A stretch of 45,415 nt of DNA from CAZBEL01 sp964628055. Its GTDB lineage: Bacteria; Fidelibacterota; Marinisomatia; Marinisomatales; TCS56. How positions within the stretch are numbered: the stretch's first letter is position 1; each line of letters begins with the position of its first letter. Position numbers and translations under genes: made by a program. Location of the stretch: assembly GCA_964628055.1 (NCBI GenBank), contig CAZVNL010000017.1:1-45415 (forward strand), given 5' to 3'. The notes beneath the pieces were generated by a model. That model did no database searches. It saw only the letters and a program-made list of their open reading frames with translations, and was not told the origin of the DNA. Shown piece by piece: positions 17,418 to 24,742 of the stretch.

Positions 17418-19298
17418 CTATCCTGCTAACCCCCGGTCCAAGAAATCAAGAAATTCTTCCACATCCCGGGTCATACCCGGGAAGGTCGCTAAAACTTCGT
17501 CATCTGGCGATAAAATCACATAAAACGGCAAGGCTGCGGTCCCGAATCGGTCAATCTCATACTGTTGATGTTCCCGATAGTTTTTGCCCCCATCAGTATA
17601 TAGTTGCACTAAAACAAACTCCCCAAACCGTTCCCTTACGTCGGGATGAGTAAAAATATTGGCTTCCATCCAACGGCAATTGGTACAGGTATAGCCGGTG
17701 AAATCCACAAACACCGGTTTTTGCAACCGTTTTGCCTCCCGCAACCCATCTTCCAATTCGTTGAACCAGATGAATTCCTCGGCCATGGAAGAGCCATCGG
17801 TTTTCACTGAGCCGGTCTCCATTTCCACTACGGGAGGTAAATACGAATAGATCAGACCGTGAATCCGTTGCCCGAATAACCCTGAAGAGAGATAGAGTCC
17901 AAAGGTCGCAAACCCCATGCTTAACAATAGGCGTCCCACGCCAACTGTTTTCACCGGCGAGTCATGGGGCAACTGGATCTTACCTAAAAGATAGATTCCG
18001 GTGAAAATCATGATGCCTGCCCAGGAGGCCAAAACCATCTTTTGGGAAAAGAAACCCCATTGCCAGACGATATCACTATTGCTGAAAAATTTGAAGGCGG
18101 CGGCCAGTTCCAAGAAACCCATTACTACCTTAACAGAGTTTAACCAACTTCCTGACTTGGGAAGTTTTGACAGATACTGGGGGAATAGGGCCAGGAAAAA
18201 GAAAGGCGTGGCAAAGGCGGCGCTAAACACAATCATTCCCACTGCTGGCCAGAACCACTGTCCCTGGGCTGCCGCTACCAAAAGTAATCCCATAAACTGG
18301 ACGGTGCAGGTAAACGAAGTCAAGGTAAAGGTAACTGCCATGAACAACGTCCCCACAACGCCTCCCCGGCTTTCCTGTCGCAGGGAGAATTGGCGGAATT
18401 TTTCAGGCACCTGGATCTCGTACATCCCGAAGAGCGATAGGGCGAAAAAGACAAATAAGCCCCCCAGGAAGAGATTGACCCACGGATTGGCAGCTAACTG
18501 GTTAGCCCCGGCAGCTCCCAGGGTAACAGCCAGTATTAAACCTAACAAACTGAAGGTGGCAATGATACCCACGGTGTAAATACCAGCCTGACGTATGGGC
18601 CGACCCGTCCCCATTTCACCCTGGTGAGTAAAAAAGGATACCGTGATGGGAATCATGGGAAAGACACAGGGTGTCAATAGGGCCAGGAACCCCATGGAAA
18701 GGGCCAGGAGAATAAACGACCAGAAGCCCTTGCTAATGGCTGCTTGTAAATCAATGTTCCCGGAACGATCAAAAACATCGGGATTTGCCGAGGCCATTTC
18801 CATCTTGTCAGGCCGAGGATCACCAGCTTCAATGACGATAGGAATGGAGAATACTTCTTCCTTGGGTGGATAACACAGGGAGGCATTACAGACCTGGAAA
18901 ATAATTTTGGTCTTTAACTCATAGGTTCCCGGAGTGATATGGGGTTTTAACTTTACTGGAATGGTGAATTTCGTGGTGCCAATATGGTAGCGCGTATTGG
19001 TTCCAAACCCTTCGTCGTAAGATTCCACGGGTGAGGGCTCCTGGACGGGGCCCTGGCGCTCCACGATATCGCCAGAAACGGTAATGGAAGTGGAAATAGG
19101 ACCTTTCCCAGCATTGTACACGGCATAAAGATGCCATTCCTGGTCCATTTCAGCAGTGAGGATAACCTCCACTACCTCCCCGGCACGAGCTGGTTGGGCC
19201 ACCGTGGCGGTTACGTGAACCGGGTTCTCAAACTGGGCCTTTACCGGTTGAAAGAGTAAACCCAGGAAGAACGTAAAAAACGGTAGGGCTGGTCTCAT
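17418..19298 (-). CDS. dsbD: Thiol:disulfide interchange protein DsbD
   Basis: This 626-residue protein has the full three-part DsbD plan. After a signal peptide, the N-terminal periplasmic immunoglobulin-like domain carries the pair C137/C142 (QVCNASLCYPP). The membrane core of about eight helices carries C211 (LLTPCVFPMIP) and C331 (TSFTCTVQF). The C-terminal thioredoxin-like domain carries C538/C541 (GYTCTNCRW). All six redox cysteines are present. The protein passes electrons from cytoplasmic thioredoxin across the inner membrane to periplasmic acceptors. The immediate downstream gene is a TlpA-like reductase, the probable acceptor, and a pentaheme cytochrome lies in the same run. Start is ATG at 19298; the gap to patatin is 42 bases. 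Confidence 0.95.
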   Translation of the reverse strand: MRPALPFFTFFLGLLFQPVKAQFENPVHVTATVAQPARAGEVVEVILTAEMDQEWHLYAVYNAGKGPISTSITVSGDIVERQGPVQEPSPVESYDEGFGTNTRYHIGTTKFTIPVKLKPHITPGTYELKTKIIFQVCNASLCYPPKEEVFSIPIVIEAGDPRPDKMEMASANPDVFDRSGNIDLQAAISKGFWSFILLALSMGFLALLTPCVFPMIPITVSFFTHQGEMGTGRPIRQAGIYTVGIIATFSLLGLILAVTLGAAGANQLAANPWVNLFLGGLFVFFALSLFGMYEIQVPEKFRQFSLRQESRGGVVGTLFMAVTFTLTSFTCTVQFMGLLLVAAAQGQWFWPAVGMIVFSAAFATPFFFLALFPQYLSKLPKSGSWLNSVKVVMGFLELAAAFKFFSNSDIVWQWGFFSQKMVLASWAGIMIFTGIYLLGKIQLPHDSPVKTVGVGRLLLSMGFATFGLYLSSGLFGQRIHGLIYSYLPPVVEMETGSVKTDGSSMAEEFIWFNELEDGLREAKRLQKPVFVDFTGYTCTNCRWMEANIFTHPDVRERFGEFVLVQLYTDGGKNYREHQQYEIDRFGTAALPFYVILSPDDEVLATFPGMTRDVEEFLDFLDRGLAG

Positions 19299-19340
19299 TT
19301 CGAAATTATCTGATGTTGCAAAAGACGAAAAGTTACACGA

Positions 19341-20252
19341 TTACGGATTGAGTCCAAACCATTGTTTCCAGCGCATCCACCACGTTCTCGCTCCCGTGAG
19401 TTTTGATTTCAACTCCGAGATGCTACCTTCGGCAGCCGTAATTCCCGCCTGGAGAAGTTCATCAAATTTCTCAAACTGTGACCAGTGTATATTGTCGATT
19501 TCCGGTTCGATGACGAAATCGGCCAGAGCCACCAGGCGCTGGGATAATTCAATATACGTCACCTGGTCGGAGCGCATGAGGACTTCGTAAATATTCACCT
19601 CTGGAAGGGGTGGGAGCTTTTGCTTCCGTAAATCCACAGACACCACAAAATCCGACAGCGGTTTCAAGACGAGTGTGGGGTTGGGCATGGAAACTCCACC
19701 ATCAACGAGTACTTTATCTTCCGTGATGGTGGGTTGCACGTATCCGGGAATAGTGCCACTCTGTACCACGGCCTCCACCAGGTCGCCCTTAGAATAAACA
19801 CACGATTTACAAGACTGAATATCGGTGGCCACTACCAGGAGGGGAATCTGCAACTCTTCGAAGGTGGCGACGGGAATTAAGAACTCAAACGCTGCCTGGA
19901 GACGCTCTTTTTTAATGATCGAAGCCCGGTGGAGGGACATTGCCAGTACGATCTGGTCCTTGACTTTTTTGGCAATTTGTCCGAAGGCTGAATGAGGATC
20001 CTGGTCGGAAGAAATTTTACTGGTCCCCAAGTTAGCAAAGGGTTCACTCACTAAAAATTCCCGGAAACGTTGTTCCACCCAGGCAGGGTCTTGGGTAGCG
20101 GCATACATGGCCCCGATGACTGCCCCGGCGCTGGTACCGGCCACGGCCTCTACATGGATACCGGAACGCTGCAAAACCTGGAGGACACCAATATGCGCCG
20201 CACCGCGGGCACCGCCACCACTCAAGGCCAATCCTATGGAGACACTACCCAT
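19341..20252 (-). CDS. Patatin-like phospholipase, RssA type
   Basis: This 303-residue protein has all patatin landmarks. The oxyanion loop is GGGARG at 12-17, the nucleophile Ser41 sits in GTSAG (39-43), and the dyad Asp184 is in DGG (184-186). No signal peptide or transmembrane segment precedes the oxyanion loop, so it is probably a cytoplasmic or membrane-associated lipid acyl hydrolase of the RssA/YchK family. The residues CKSC at 148-151 are an unusual cysteine pair, of unknown meaning. It lies between cyclophilin and dsbD on the same strand with gaps of 24 and 42 bases. Substrate is unknown. Confidence 0.9.
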   Translation of the reverse strand: MGSVSIGLALSGGGARGAAHIGVLQVLQRSGIHVEAVAGTSAGAVIGAMYAATQDPAWVEQRFREFLVSEPFANLGTSKISSDQDPHSAFGQIAKKVKDQIVLAMSLHRASIIKKERLQAAFEFLIPVATFEELQIPLLVVATDIQSCKSCVYSKGDLVEAVVQSGTIPGYVQPTITEDKVLVDGGVSMPNPTLVLKPLSDFVVSVDLRKQKLPPLPEVNIYEVLMRSDQVTYIELSQRLVALADFVIEPEIDNIHWSQFEKFDELLQAGITAAEGSISELKSKLTGARTWWMRWKQWFGLNP

Positions 20253-20276
20253 GGAAAATGTGGTTTTCGGTAACGT

Positions 20277-20915
20277 CTACAATTCTGATGGAAGCACCTG
20301 ACTACGAGGCAGGATACGGACGGTCATTTTCACCTTTTCTAAAGGATTATCCCCGTCGACACCCTGGTAAAAGGGATCCTGTTTCTTGGGAGTGGGAACG
20401 GCGACGATGCTGTCGATGACATCCAGGCCCTGGATCACCTTACCGAAGACCGTATACTGATGATCCAGTCGGGGGAGGGAGTCAACACAAATAAAGAATT
20501 GGCTGGAGGCACTATTAGGATCCCGGCTGCGCGCCATGGAAAGAGTGCCCCTGACATGCAAGGAGTCATTGAACTCAGCGGGAATGGTCCAGGTGGAGGA
20601 ATCCTTCTCTTCCCCCAGGCCAAAATATTTCCCAGCGTGGCCTCCCATGCCATCGTTGGTACGGTCTTCATCCAGGGAATTAGGATCGCCACCCTGGATG
20701 ACAAACCCCGGGATCACCCGGTGAAACGTGGTACCATTAAAATACCCCTCCTTGGCTAACAACTTGAAACTTTCCACATGCTTGGGGGCTACTTCCGGGA
20801 AAAAGGTGACCACCATGTCACCGAACCGGGTGGAGATCACCGCTACTTCTTCCTCTTTTTGGGTACACTGAATGGCAAACATACTGAGTATTCCTAGCCA
20901 TAGATAGCGTTTCAT
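20277..20915 (-). CDS. Cyclophilin-type peptidyl-prolyl isomerase, lipoprotein
   Basis: This 212-residue protein has signal MKRYLWLGILSMFAIQC with a probable lipobox at Cys17. The rest is a cyclophilin domain. FHRVIPGFVIQGGDP carries the catalytic Arg, GTLSMAR and SASSQFFIC carry the substrate-pocket residues, and LDHQYTVFGKVIQGLDVID follows. It should catalyse proline cis-trans isomerisation outside the cytoplasm and help envelope proteins fold. It starts with an ATGA overlap with pyrE. An isomerase between nucleotide and envelope genes is common in compact genomes and does not point to a special role. Confidence 0.93.
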   Translation of the reverse strand: MKRYLWLGILSMFAIQCTQKEEEVAVISTRFGDMVVTFFPEVAPKHVESFKLLAKEGYFNGTTFHRVIPGFVIQGGDPNSLDEDRTNDGMGGHAGKYFGLGEEKDSSTWTIPAEFNDSLHVRGTLSMARSRDPNSASSQFFICVDSLPRLDHQYTVFGKVIQGLDVIDSIVAVPTPKKQDPFYQGVDGDNPLEKVKMTVRILPRSQVLPSEL

Positions 20916-21487
20916 AATTCCTTCCTGCTTCCTGGTTTTTGGGGTGGTATACGAGCCAACTCGGGAGGGATTTCGTCCGGAGGATAACTCACGGCTTTCA
21001 GGGAGACCAACGACAGTTGGTTGGAATGCAACTGTACGTTACCCCCACTGCGATCCACAATAGTGGCTACGCCAACGACTTCCCCGCCGGCCCGGTGCAC
21101 CAATTCCTGGACTTCCTGCACGGAGCCTCCGGTGGTGATGACATCCTCTACAATGAGGACATGTTCCCCCGGGTGGATCTGGAAACCCCGACGCAAGGTC
21201 ATGACACCATTTACCCGTTCTGCAAAAATCGTTCGTGTGTCTAACACTTCTCCTACGGCAGTCCCTAAAACGATGCCCCCCACGGCCGGAGAGATAATTA
21301 CGTCAATGGTTTCCACCTGGAAATGTTCCCCGATAGCTTCCGCCATCATCTGGAGATAACGGGGATATTGCAACACCAAGGCACATTGAAAATAAGTGTG
21401 ACTGTGGCGTCCGGAGGTGAGGATAAAGTGCCCCTCCTTGAGTGCGCCGGTCTGGCGGAAAAGCTCTAAATAGTCGTCGTTATTCAC
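20912..21487 (-). CDS. pyrE: Orotate phosphoribosyltransferase
   Basis: This 191-residue protein converts orotate and PRPP to orotidine monophosphate, the fifth step of UMP synthesis. The PRPP-binding motif is VLIVEDVITTGGS (about 109-121), preceded by the flexible catalytic loop region FAERVNG. The N-terminal YLELFRQTGALKEGHFILTSGRHS is typical of the family. The start is GTG at 21487, overlapping the pyrF stop by eight bases, and the end overlaps the cyclophilin gene as ATGA. The length is normal for bacterial PyrE. pyrF immediately upstream supplies the next enzyme in the pathway. Confidence 0.95.
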   Translation of the reverse strand: MNNDDYLELFRQTGALKEGHFILTSGRHSHTYFQCALVLQYPRYLQMMAEAIGEHFQVETIDVIISPAVGGIVLGTAVGEVLDTRTIFAERVNGVMTLRRGFQIHPGEHVLIVEDVITTGGSVQEVQELVHRAGGEVVGVATIVDRSGGNVQLHSNQLSLVSLKAVSYPPDEIPPELARIPPQKPGSRKEL

Positions 21488-22280
21488 TTAGAAGAGCCTG
21501 GATTCGTTGGGCGTAAGTGTGTGCTGCTGCCCGAATGGCCTGGTAACTTCCGTCGCCTACATGTGTAATCCCGCGGGAAATCGTGATCAAAGCGAGCCCA
21601 TCTTGGTTTGCTCGGCGCAGGCAGGTTTCCAGGTCCCCCCCCTGAGCCCCTACACCGGGTAGGAGAAAGGGCACTCCCGGCGCCAGGGTGCGGATACGTT
21701 GCACCTCCCGGGGAGCCGTGGCTCCAACGACCAGACCAACATTATTACGGACATTCAATTTAACCGCCAACCGGGCCGTCCGCTCGTAGACTGTCCCTTC
21801 CCCTACCACTAAATCTTGCAAATCGCAGGCTGAAGGGTTAGAGGTGCGACAGAGAATAAAGGCGCCTCGTTGGGGATTTTCTACAAAAGGTTCAATGGCC
21901 TCCCGCCCCATATAGGGGTTTACCGTTACGGCATCGAAGCCGAAATGGTCAAAAAGGGCGCGGGCATATTGCCAAGCGCTGGTTCCAATGTCCCCTCGCT
22001 TGGCATCGCCAATAACCACTACCTGGTCATCAAAAAAGTTCATGGTCTCCTCCAGCCACTTGTACCCCGGGCTACCCCACCGTTCAAAAAAAGCCAAATT
22101 GGGTTTGTAAGCCACGGTTACGTCCTTAGTGGCTTCAATGATGGTAGCTGTGAGACGCCGGAGATCTTTCAGGTTACGATAGGTACCAGGTAAGGTTTCC
22201 GGCGCCAGGTCAAGACCTACACAGAGGGCCGAACGCTGGGACTGGATCAGGCGGGAAAGACGCGTATTAAAGGGAACCAT
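21480..22280 (-). CDS. pyrF: Orotidine 5'-phosphate decarboxylase, type 2
   Basis: This 266-residue enzyme decarboxylates OMP to UMP. The motif VIGDAKRGDIG contains the catalytic Asp/Lys, and CVGLDLAPE and VAYKPNLAFFE supply the other Asp/Lys pair. Length and the RGDIG form place it in the longer type 2 subfamily. It is the first gene of a leftward run that continues into pyrE. No clear SD precedes the ATG. The 107-base divergent gap to the GNAT gene must hold its promoter. Confidence 0.95.
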   Translation of the reverse strand: MVPFNTRLSRLIQSQRSALCVGLDLAPETLPGTYRNLKDLRRLTATIIEATKDVTVAYKPNLAFFERWGSPGYKWLEETMNFFDDQVVVIGDAKRGDIGTSAWQYARALFDHFGFDAVTVNPYMGREAIEPFVENPQRGAFILCRTSNPSACDLQDLVVGEGTVYERTARLAVKLNVRNNVGLVVGATAPREVQRIRTLAPGVPFLLPGVGAQGGDLETCLRRANQDGLALITISRGITHVGDGSYQAIRAAAHTYAQRIQALLSE

Positions 22281-22296
22281 GGGAAGAGAATTTAAC

Positions 22297-22317
22297 TTCT
22301 GTTTTTAGATTACAGAA
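22297..22317. promoter_or_regulatory. Small inverted repeat in the pyrF leader
   Basis: TTCTGT (22297-22302) and ACAGAA (22312-22317) form a perfect 6-bp inverted repeat with a 9-base loop, 17 bases before the pyrF start. It could be a leader hairpin or an operator half-site pair. No T-run follows on either side, so it is not a typical attenuator. A second short palindrome, ccaattgg, lies nearer the GNAT gene. Confidence 0.25.
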
Positions 22318-22387
22318 AGGAGTACCTGGGGAATCGAGCAAGCCCAGTGTTCATATCACCAATTGGTTAACTTAAATTCAGAGCGCG

Positions 22388-23005
22388 ATGGAACAACTAC
22401 GACTATCAATTGAGCCCAAATCCAAGTCCCGGGTGATAGCCACCTCCGGGGTCTTCCAGATTGAACTCATGGATCACGTAGATGAAGTGGATTTTCCCCA
22501 GCTAATTGAAATTTCCAAACACCTGGCGAAGGAGTATGGCGAATCAGCCATCCTGACGAAGTCCACTATCCACCGTTACTTCAATAAACCGGGGTCTCTG
22601 CCGTTTATCGCCCGCTACCGGGGAGAAATTATTGGGTTTATTATTGGAGTACCCCTGGAAGACCTCAGCCACGAACCGTGGGCCCGCCTGGATGTGAATT
22701 TCGGGAAAAACAATACCCTGTATACCTACGCCTTTGTCATCATGTCTAAATATAAAGGCAACGGCTACGCCAAGATGCTGAAACGGGTTTACTTGAGTTG
22801 GGCCAAGAAACGGGAAAATGTTCGCTACATTACTGGTCACGTCCGTCAGGCTGTTTCGGCAAGGTTCACCGGGGATATTAAGGTTGTCAACCGCGTGGAT
22901 AACTGGCAGGGCACAGGCCAAACCTTCGAATATTACCGCCGGGATTTAGGCCAGGGTAAAGCCACTTTGCAAACAAACGATCCTCCCCTGGTAAAGAAAG
23001 TTTAG
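22388..23005 (+). CDS. GNAT family N-acetyltransferase
   Basis: This 205-residue cytoplasmic protein has a GNAT fold. The acetyl-CoA pyrophosphate loop is seen in KYKGNGYAKML (consensus R/QxxGxG/A), preceded by a strand (LYTYAFVIMSKY) and followed by an alpha helix (VYLSWAKKR). Acceptor specificity cannot be read. It is divergent from pyrF and convergent with the symporter. Its TAG stop (23003-23005) overlaps the symporter TAA (23002-23004) on the other strand, leaving no room for a terminator between them. Start is ATG without a strong SD. Confidence 0.8.
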   Translation: MEQLRLSIEPKSKSRVIATSGVFQIELMDHVDEVDFPQLIEISKHLAKEYGESAILTKSTIHRYFNKPGSLPFIARYRGEIIGFIIGVPLEDLSHEPWARLDVNFGKNNTLYTYAFVIMSKYKGNGYAKMLKRVYLSWAKKRENVRYITGHVRQAVSARFTGDIKVVNRVDNWQGTGQTFEYYRRDLGQGKATLQTNDPPLVKKV

Positions 23006-24435
23006 GCCCGGGAACGGGTTACCAGGCTTACCACCACCAGGCACAGAACGGAAACGGTGATACCGGGGATGACTTCATCCAGGTTAGCGTAGATCTCGTC
23101 GGGGAAGAATTGTTGTATAAACGACGCTTCCTTCCAGATTAAGGTTATCACGATTCCGGAGAGGATTGAGGCGATGGCACCCTGTCGGGTAGCTCCCTTC
23201 CAGAAAAAGGCGGCCACGAGGGAGGGTGTAATGGCCACCCCGTAAATGGTGTAAGCGTAGAGGGCCCGTTTAAAAAAGCCCGCCGAGGCGGCAAATCCCC
23301 GGGAGACCAAGTAAGCGACCACTCCCAACCCTAAAACCACCAGACGACTCAATAATACAATGGTTCTTTCATTGGCCGCCGGATTGACATAGTTCAGGTA
23401 AATATCCCGCATGAGGGTCGTGGCCGGTACCAGGAGGTAGGAATCGGCAGTAGAAATGATGATCCCAACGATGGTGGTGAGCATGACCGCGCCTAAGAAA
23501 GGGGGCAAAAAGCGGTGAGCGGCGTAGATGAGGACGTGGCGGCCGTTGACTGCGTCGGGGATCATGCTGGAGGTTACCCAGGCGGAGGTGATAATCATCA
23601 ATTCCATGAACAAGACGGCCACGATAAGCAGCGTGGTGGCCAAAGTGGCCCCGCGGACACTTAAACTGGCGGAGAACCGTTGGTACATATTGGCGTCGCC
23701 CAAAACCAGCAGAAAGGGTGGTAAACAAAAGTTAAGGATGTCCAGAGTGCTGTACACCCCCCAGAACTGCATGTGTTGGGGCTTTCCGCTGGCCAAGAAA
23801 GCGGCTTCCATGCCCGGCCAGCCTTCCGCCTTGTCCCAGAAAATAGGCAGGGCGATTAAAAAAGCTACTACCATAATGATGCCATTGGCCACGTCGGTGT
23901 AAGCCACGCTCACCAGTCCCGCCAACATGGTATAAGCCACGATAAAAACAGCGGCGATGATAGTGGCTGTTGGGAGATCTACCAACGACTGACCAGCATC
24001 ATCGGTGATAATGGTATGGATGACCGCCCCCCCGGCATTGTATTGGTAACTGACGATTACCAAATAGGCCATTACCAGGGCAATGGTACATAAAAGACGC
24101 GCCACCTGTCCATAGCGGTCGCCAATGATCTCCGGAACAGTGTACGTCTCGTAACTGCGGACCTTGCCGGCAATCATGGTGAGCAGGGCAATGCCCAAGA
24201 CGCCACCCAAGGGAAGGATAAGCGCCGCCATGCCAGTGTCGTAAGCCTTGCCCGCATTCCCCAAGATCGAACCGGTGCCAATCCAGGTGGCCAACATGGT
24301 CCCCACTAACACCCAGGGCGTCAAGCGCCGCCCGGCAACTGAAAAATCGGATTGTGTCTTTACTTTCCGGGATTTGTAAACCCCCACCCCGATGAGCAAA
24401 ACCAAATAAACGGAAATAACGATTACATACAACAT
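23002..24435 (-). CDS. Sodium:solute symporter (SSS family)
   Basis: This 477-residue inner-membrane protein has about 13 hydrophobic helices and the SSS signature near the N-terminus (SDFSVAGRRLTPWVLVGTM, ATWIGTGSILGNAGKAYDTG). A further conserved patch around IVGIIISTADSYLL is typical of this family (sodium-site helix 8). It imports a solute with Na+; substrate may be a sugar, amino acid, monocarboxylate or similar and cannot be fixed from sequence. It is monocistronic, and a perfect 8-bp inverted repeat lies 24 bases upstream of the ATG. Confidence 0.88.
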   Translation of the reverse strand: MLYVIVISVYLVLLIGVGVYKSRKVKTQSDFSVAGRRLTPWVLVGTMLATWIGTGSILGNAGKAYDTGMAALILPLGGVLGIALLTMIAGKVRSYETYTVPEIIGDRYGQVARLLCTIALVMAYLVIVSYQYNAGGAVIHTIITDDAGQSLVDLPTATIIAAVFIVAYTMLAGLVSVAYTDVANGIIMVVAFLIALPIFWDKAEGWPGMEAAFLASGKPQHMQFWGVYSTLDILNFCLPPFLLVLGDANMYQRFSASLSVRGATLATTLLIVAVLFMELMIITSAWVTSSMIPDAVNGRHVLIYAAHRFLPPFLGAVMLTTIVGIIISTADSYLLVPATTLMRDIYLNYVNPAANERTIVLLSRLVVLGLGVVAYLVSRGFAASAGFFKRALYAYTIYGVAITPSLVAAFFWKGATRQGAIASILSGIVITLIWKEASFIQQFFPDEIYANLDEVIPGITVSVLCLVVVSLVTRSRA

Positions 24436-24458
24436 GAATTCCGCCCTGACAAACTCAC

Positions 24459-24482
24459 GAAATGTCCGGTAGCTGACATTTC
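24459..24482. promoter_or_regulatory. Perfect 8-bp inverted repeat upstream of the symporter
   Basis: GAAATGTC (24459-24466) and GACATTTC (24475-24482) are exact reverse complements with an 8-base spacer. The repeat lies just upstream of the symporter start. Its geometry suits a dimeric repressor or a leader hairpin. There is no T-run, so it is not a terminator. Confidence 0.4.
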
Positions 24483-24559
24483 AACGGGTTGGACATAGAG
24501 AACAACTTGAGCAATATTAAATTCAACGGCTTTATAAACGATAACAAACAATGTTCGGG

Positions 24560-24581
24560 GGTGAAACTCGGGTGAAATTCG
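24560..24581 (+). repeat. Tandem 11-mer, two copies
   Basis: GGTGAAACTCG (24560-24570) is followed directly by GGTGAAATTCG (24571-24581), one mismatch. A third, weaker echo (GGGAAAC) follows. An 11-base period places the copies on the same helix face, as for tandem activator sites, but it could be chance. Confidence 0.3.
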
Positions 24582-24688
24582 GGAAACATGAAATAGCTAC
24601 ACTCAAGCGATTACATTGTGAAAAAATCAATCTCAGGAAATAATCCGAGAATCTCAATATTTACGCATTCCGTTACTGTTCCACCGGA

Positions 24689-24709
24689 CACCATAATTGG
24701 TGGTAAAAT
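24689..24709 (+). promoter_or_regulatory. Palindrome overlapping a possible promoter of the DUF255 gene
   Basis: CACCA (24689-24693) and TGGTG (24698-24702) form an inverted repeat, followed at 24704-24709 by TAAAAT, a fair -10 box about 34 bases before the GTG start. No good -35 lies at the right distance. A repressor site in a promoter spacer would look like this, but evidence is thin. Confidence 0.25.
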
Positions 24710-24742
24710 TAGTCTTACTCGTAGCAATATCCAATAAGCTCC

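Larger units (their letters stand above)
24436..24742. other. Divergent intergenic region with palindromes and a short tandem repeat
   Basis: This 307-base gap separates the leftward symporter from the rightward DUF255 gene and must hold both promoters. I see no gene. It contains the perfect inverted repeat at 24459-24482, a near-perfect tandem 11-mer at 24560-24581 and a palindrome at 24689-24702 beside a TAAAAT box. These may be operators, but no known regulator motif is recognised. Confidence 0.5.

Noticed and set aside
18001..18579. Plus-strand open frame of 192 codons
   Set aside because: It is antisense to the dsbD membrane core. Its Lys/Asn/Thr/Pro-rich product has no family pattern, and the minus-strand frame carries all DsbD motifs.
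22297..22317. Inverted repeat before pyrF as a pyrimidine attenuator
   Set aside because: Stem is only 6 bp, no T-run follows and no PyrR-like binding signature is recognised; kept only as a weak regulatory feature.
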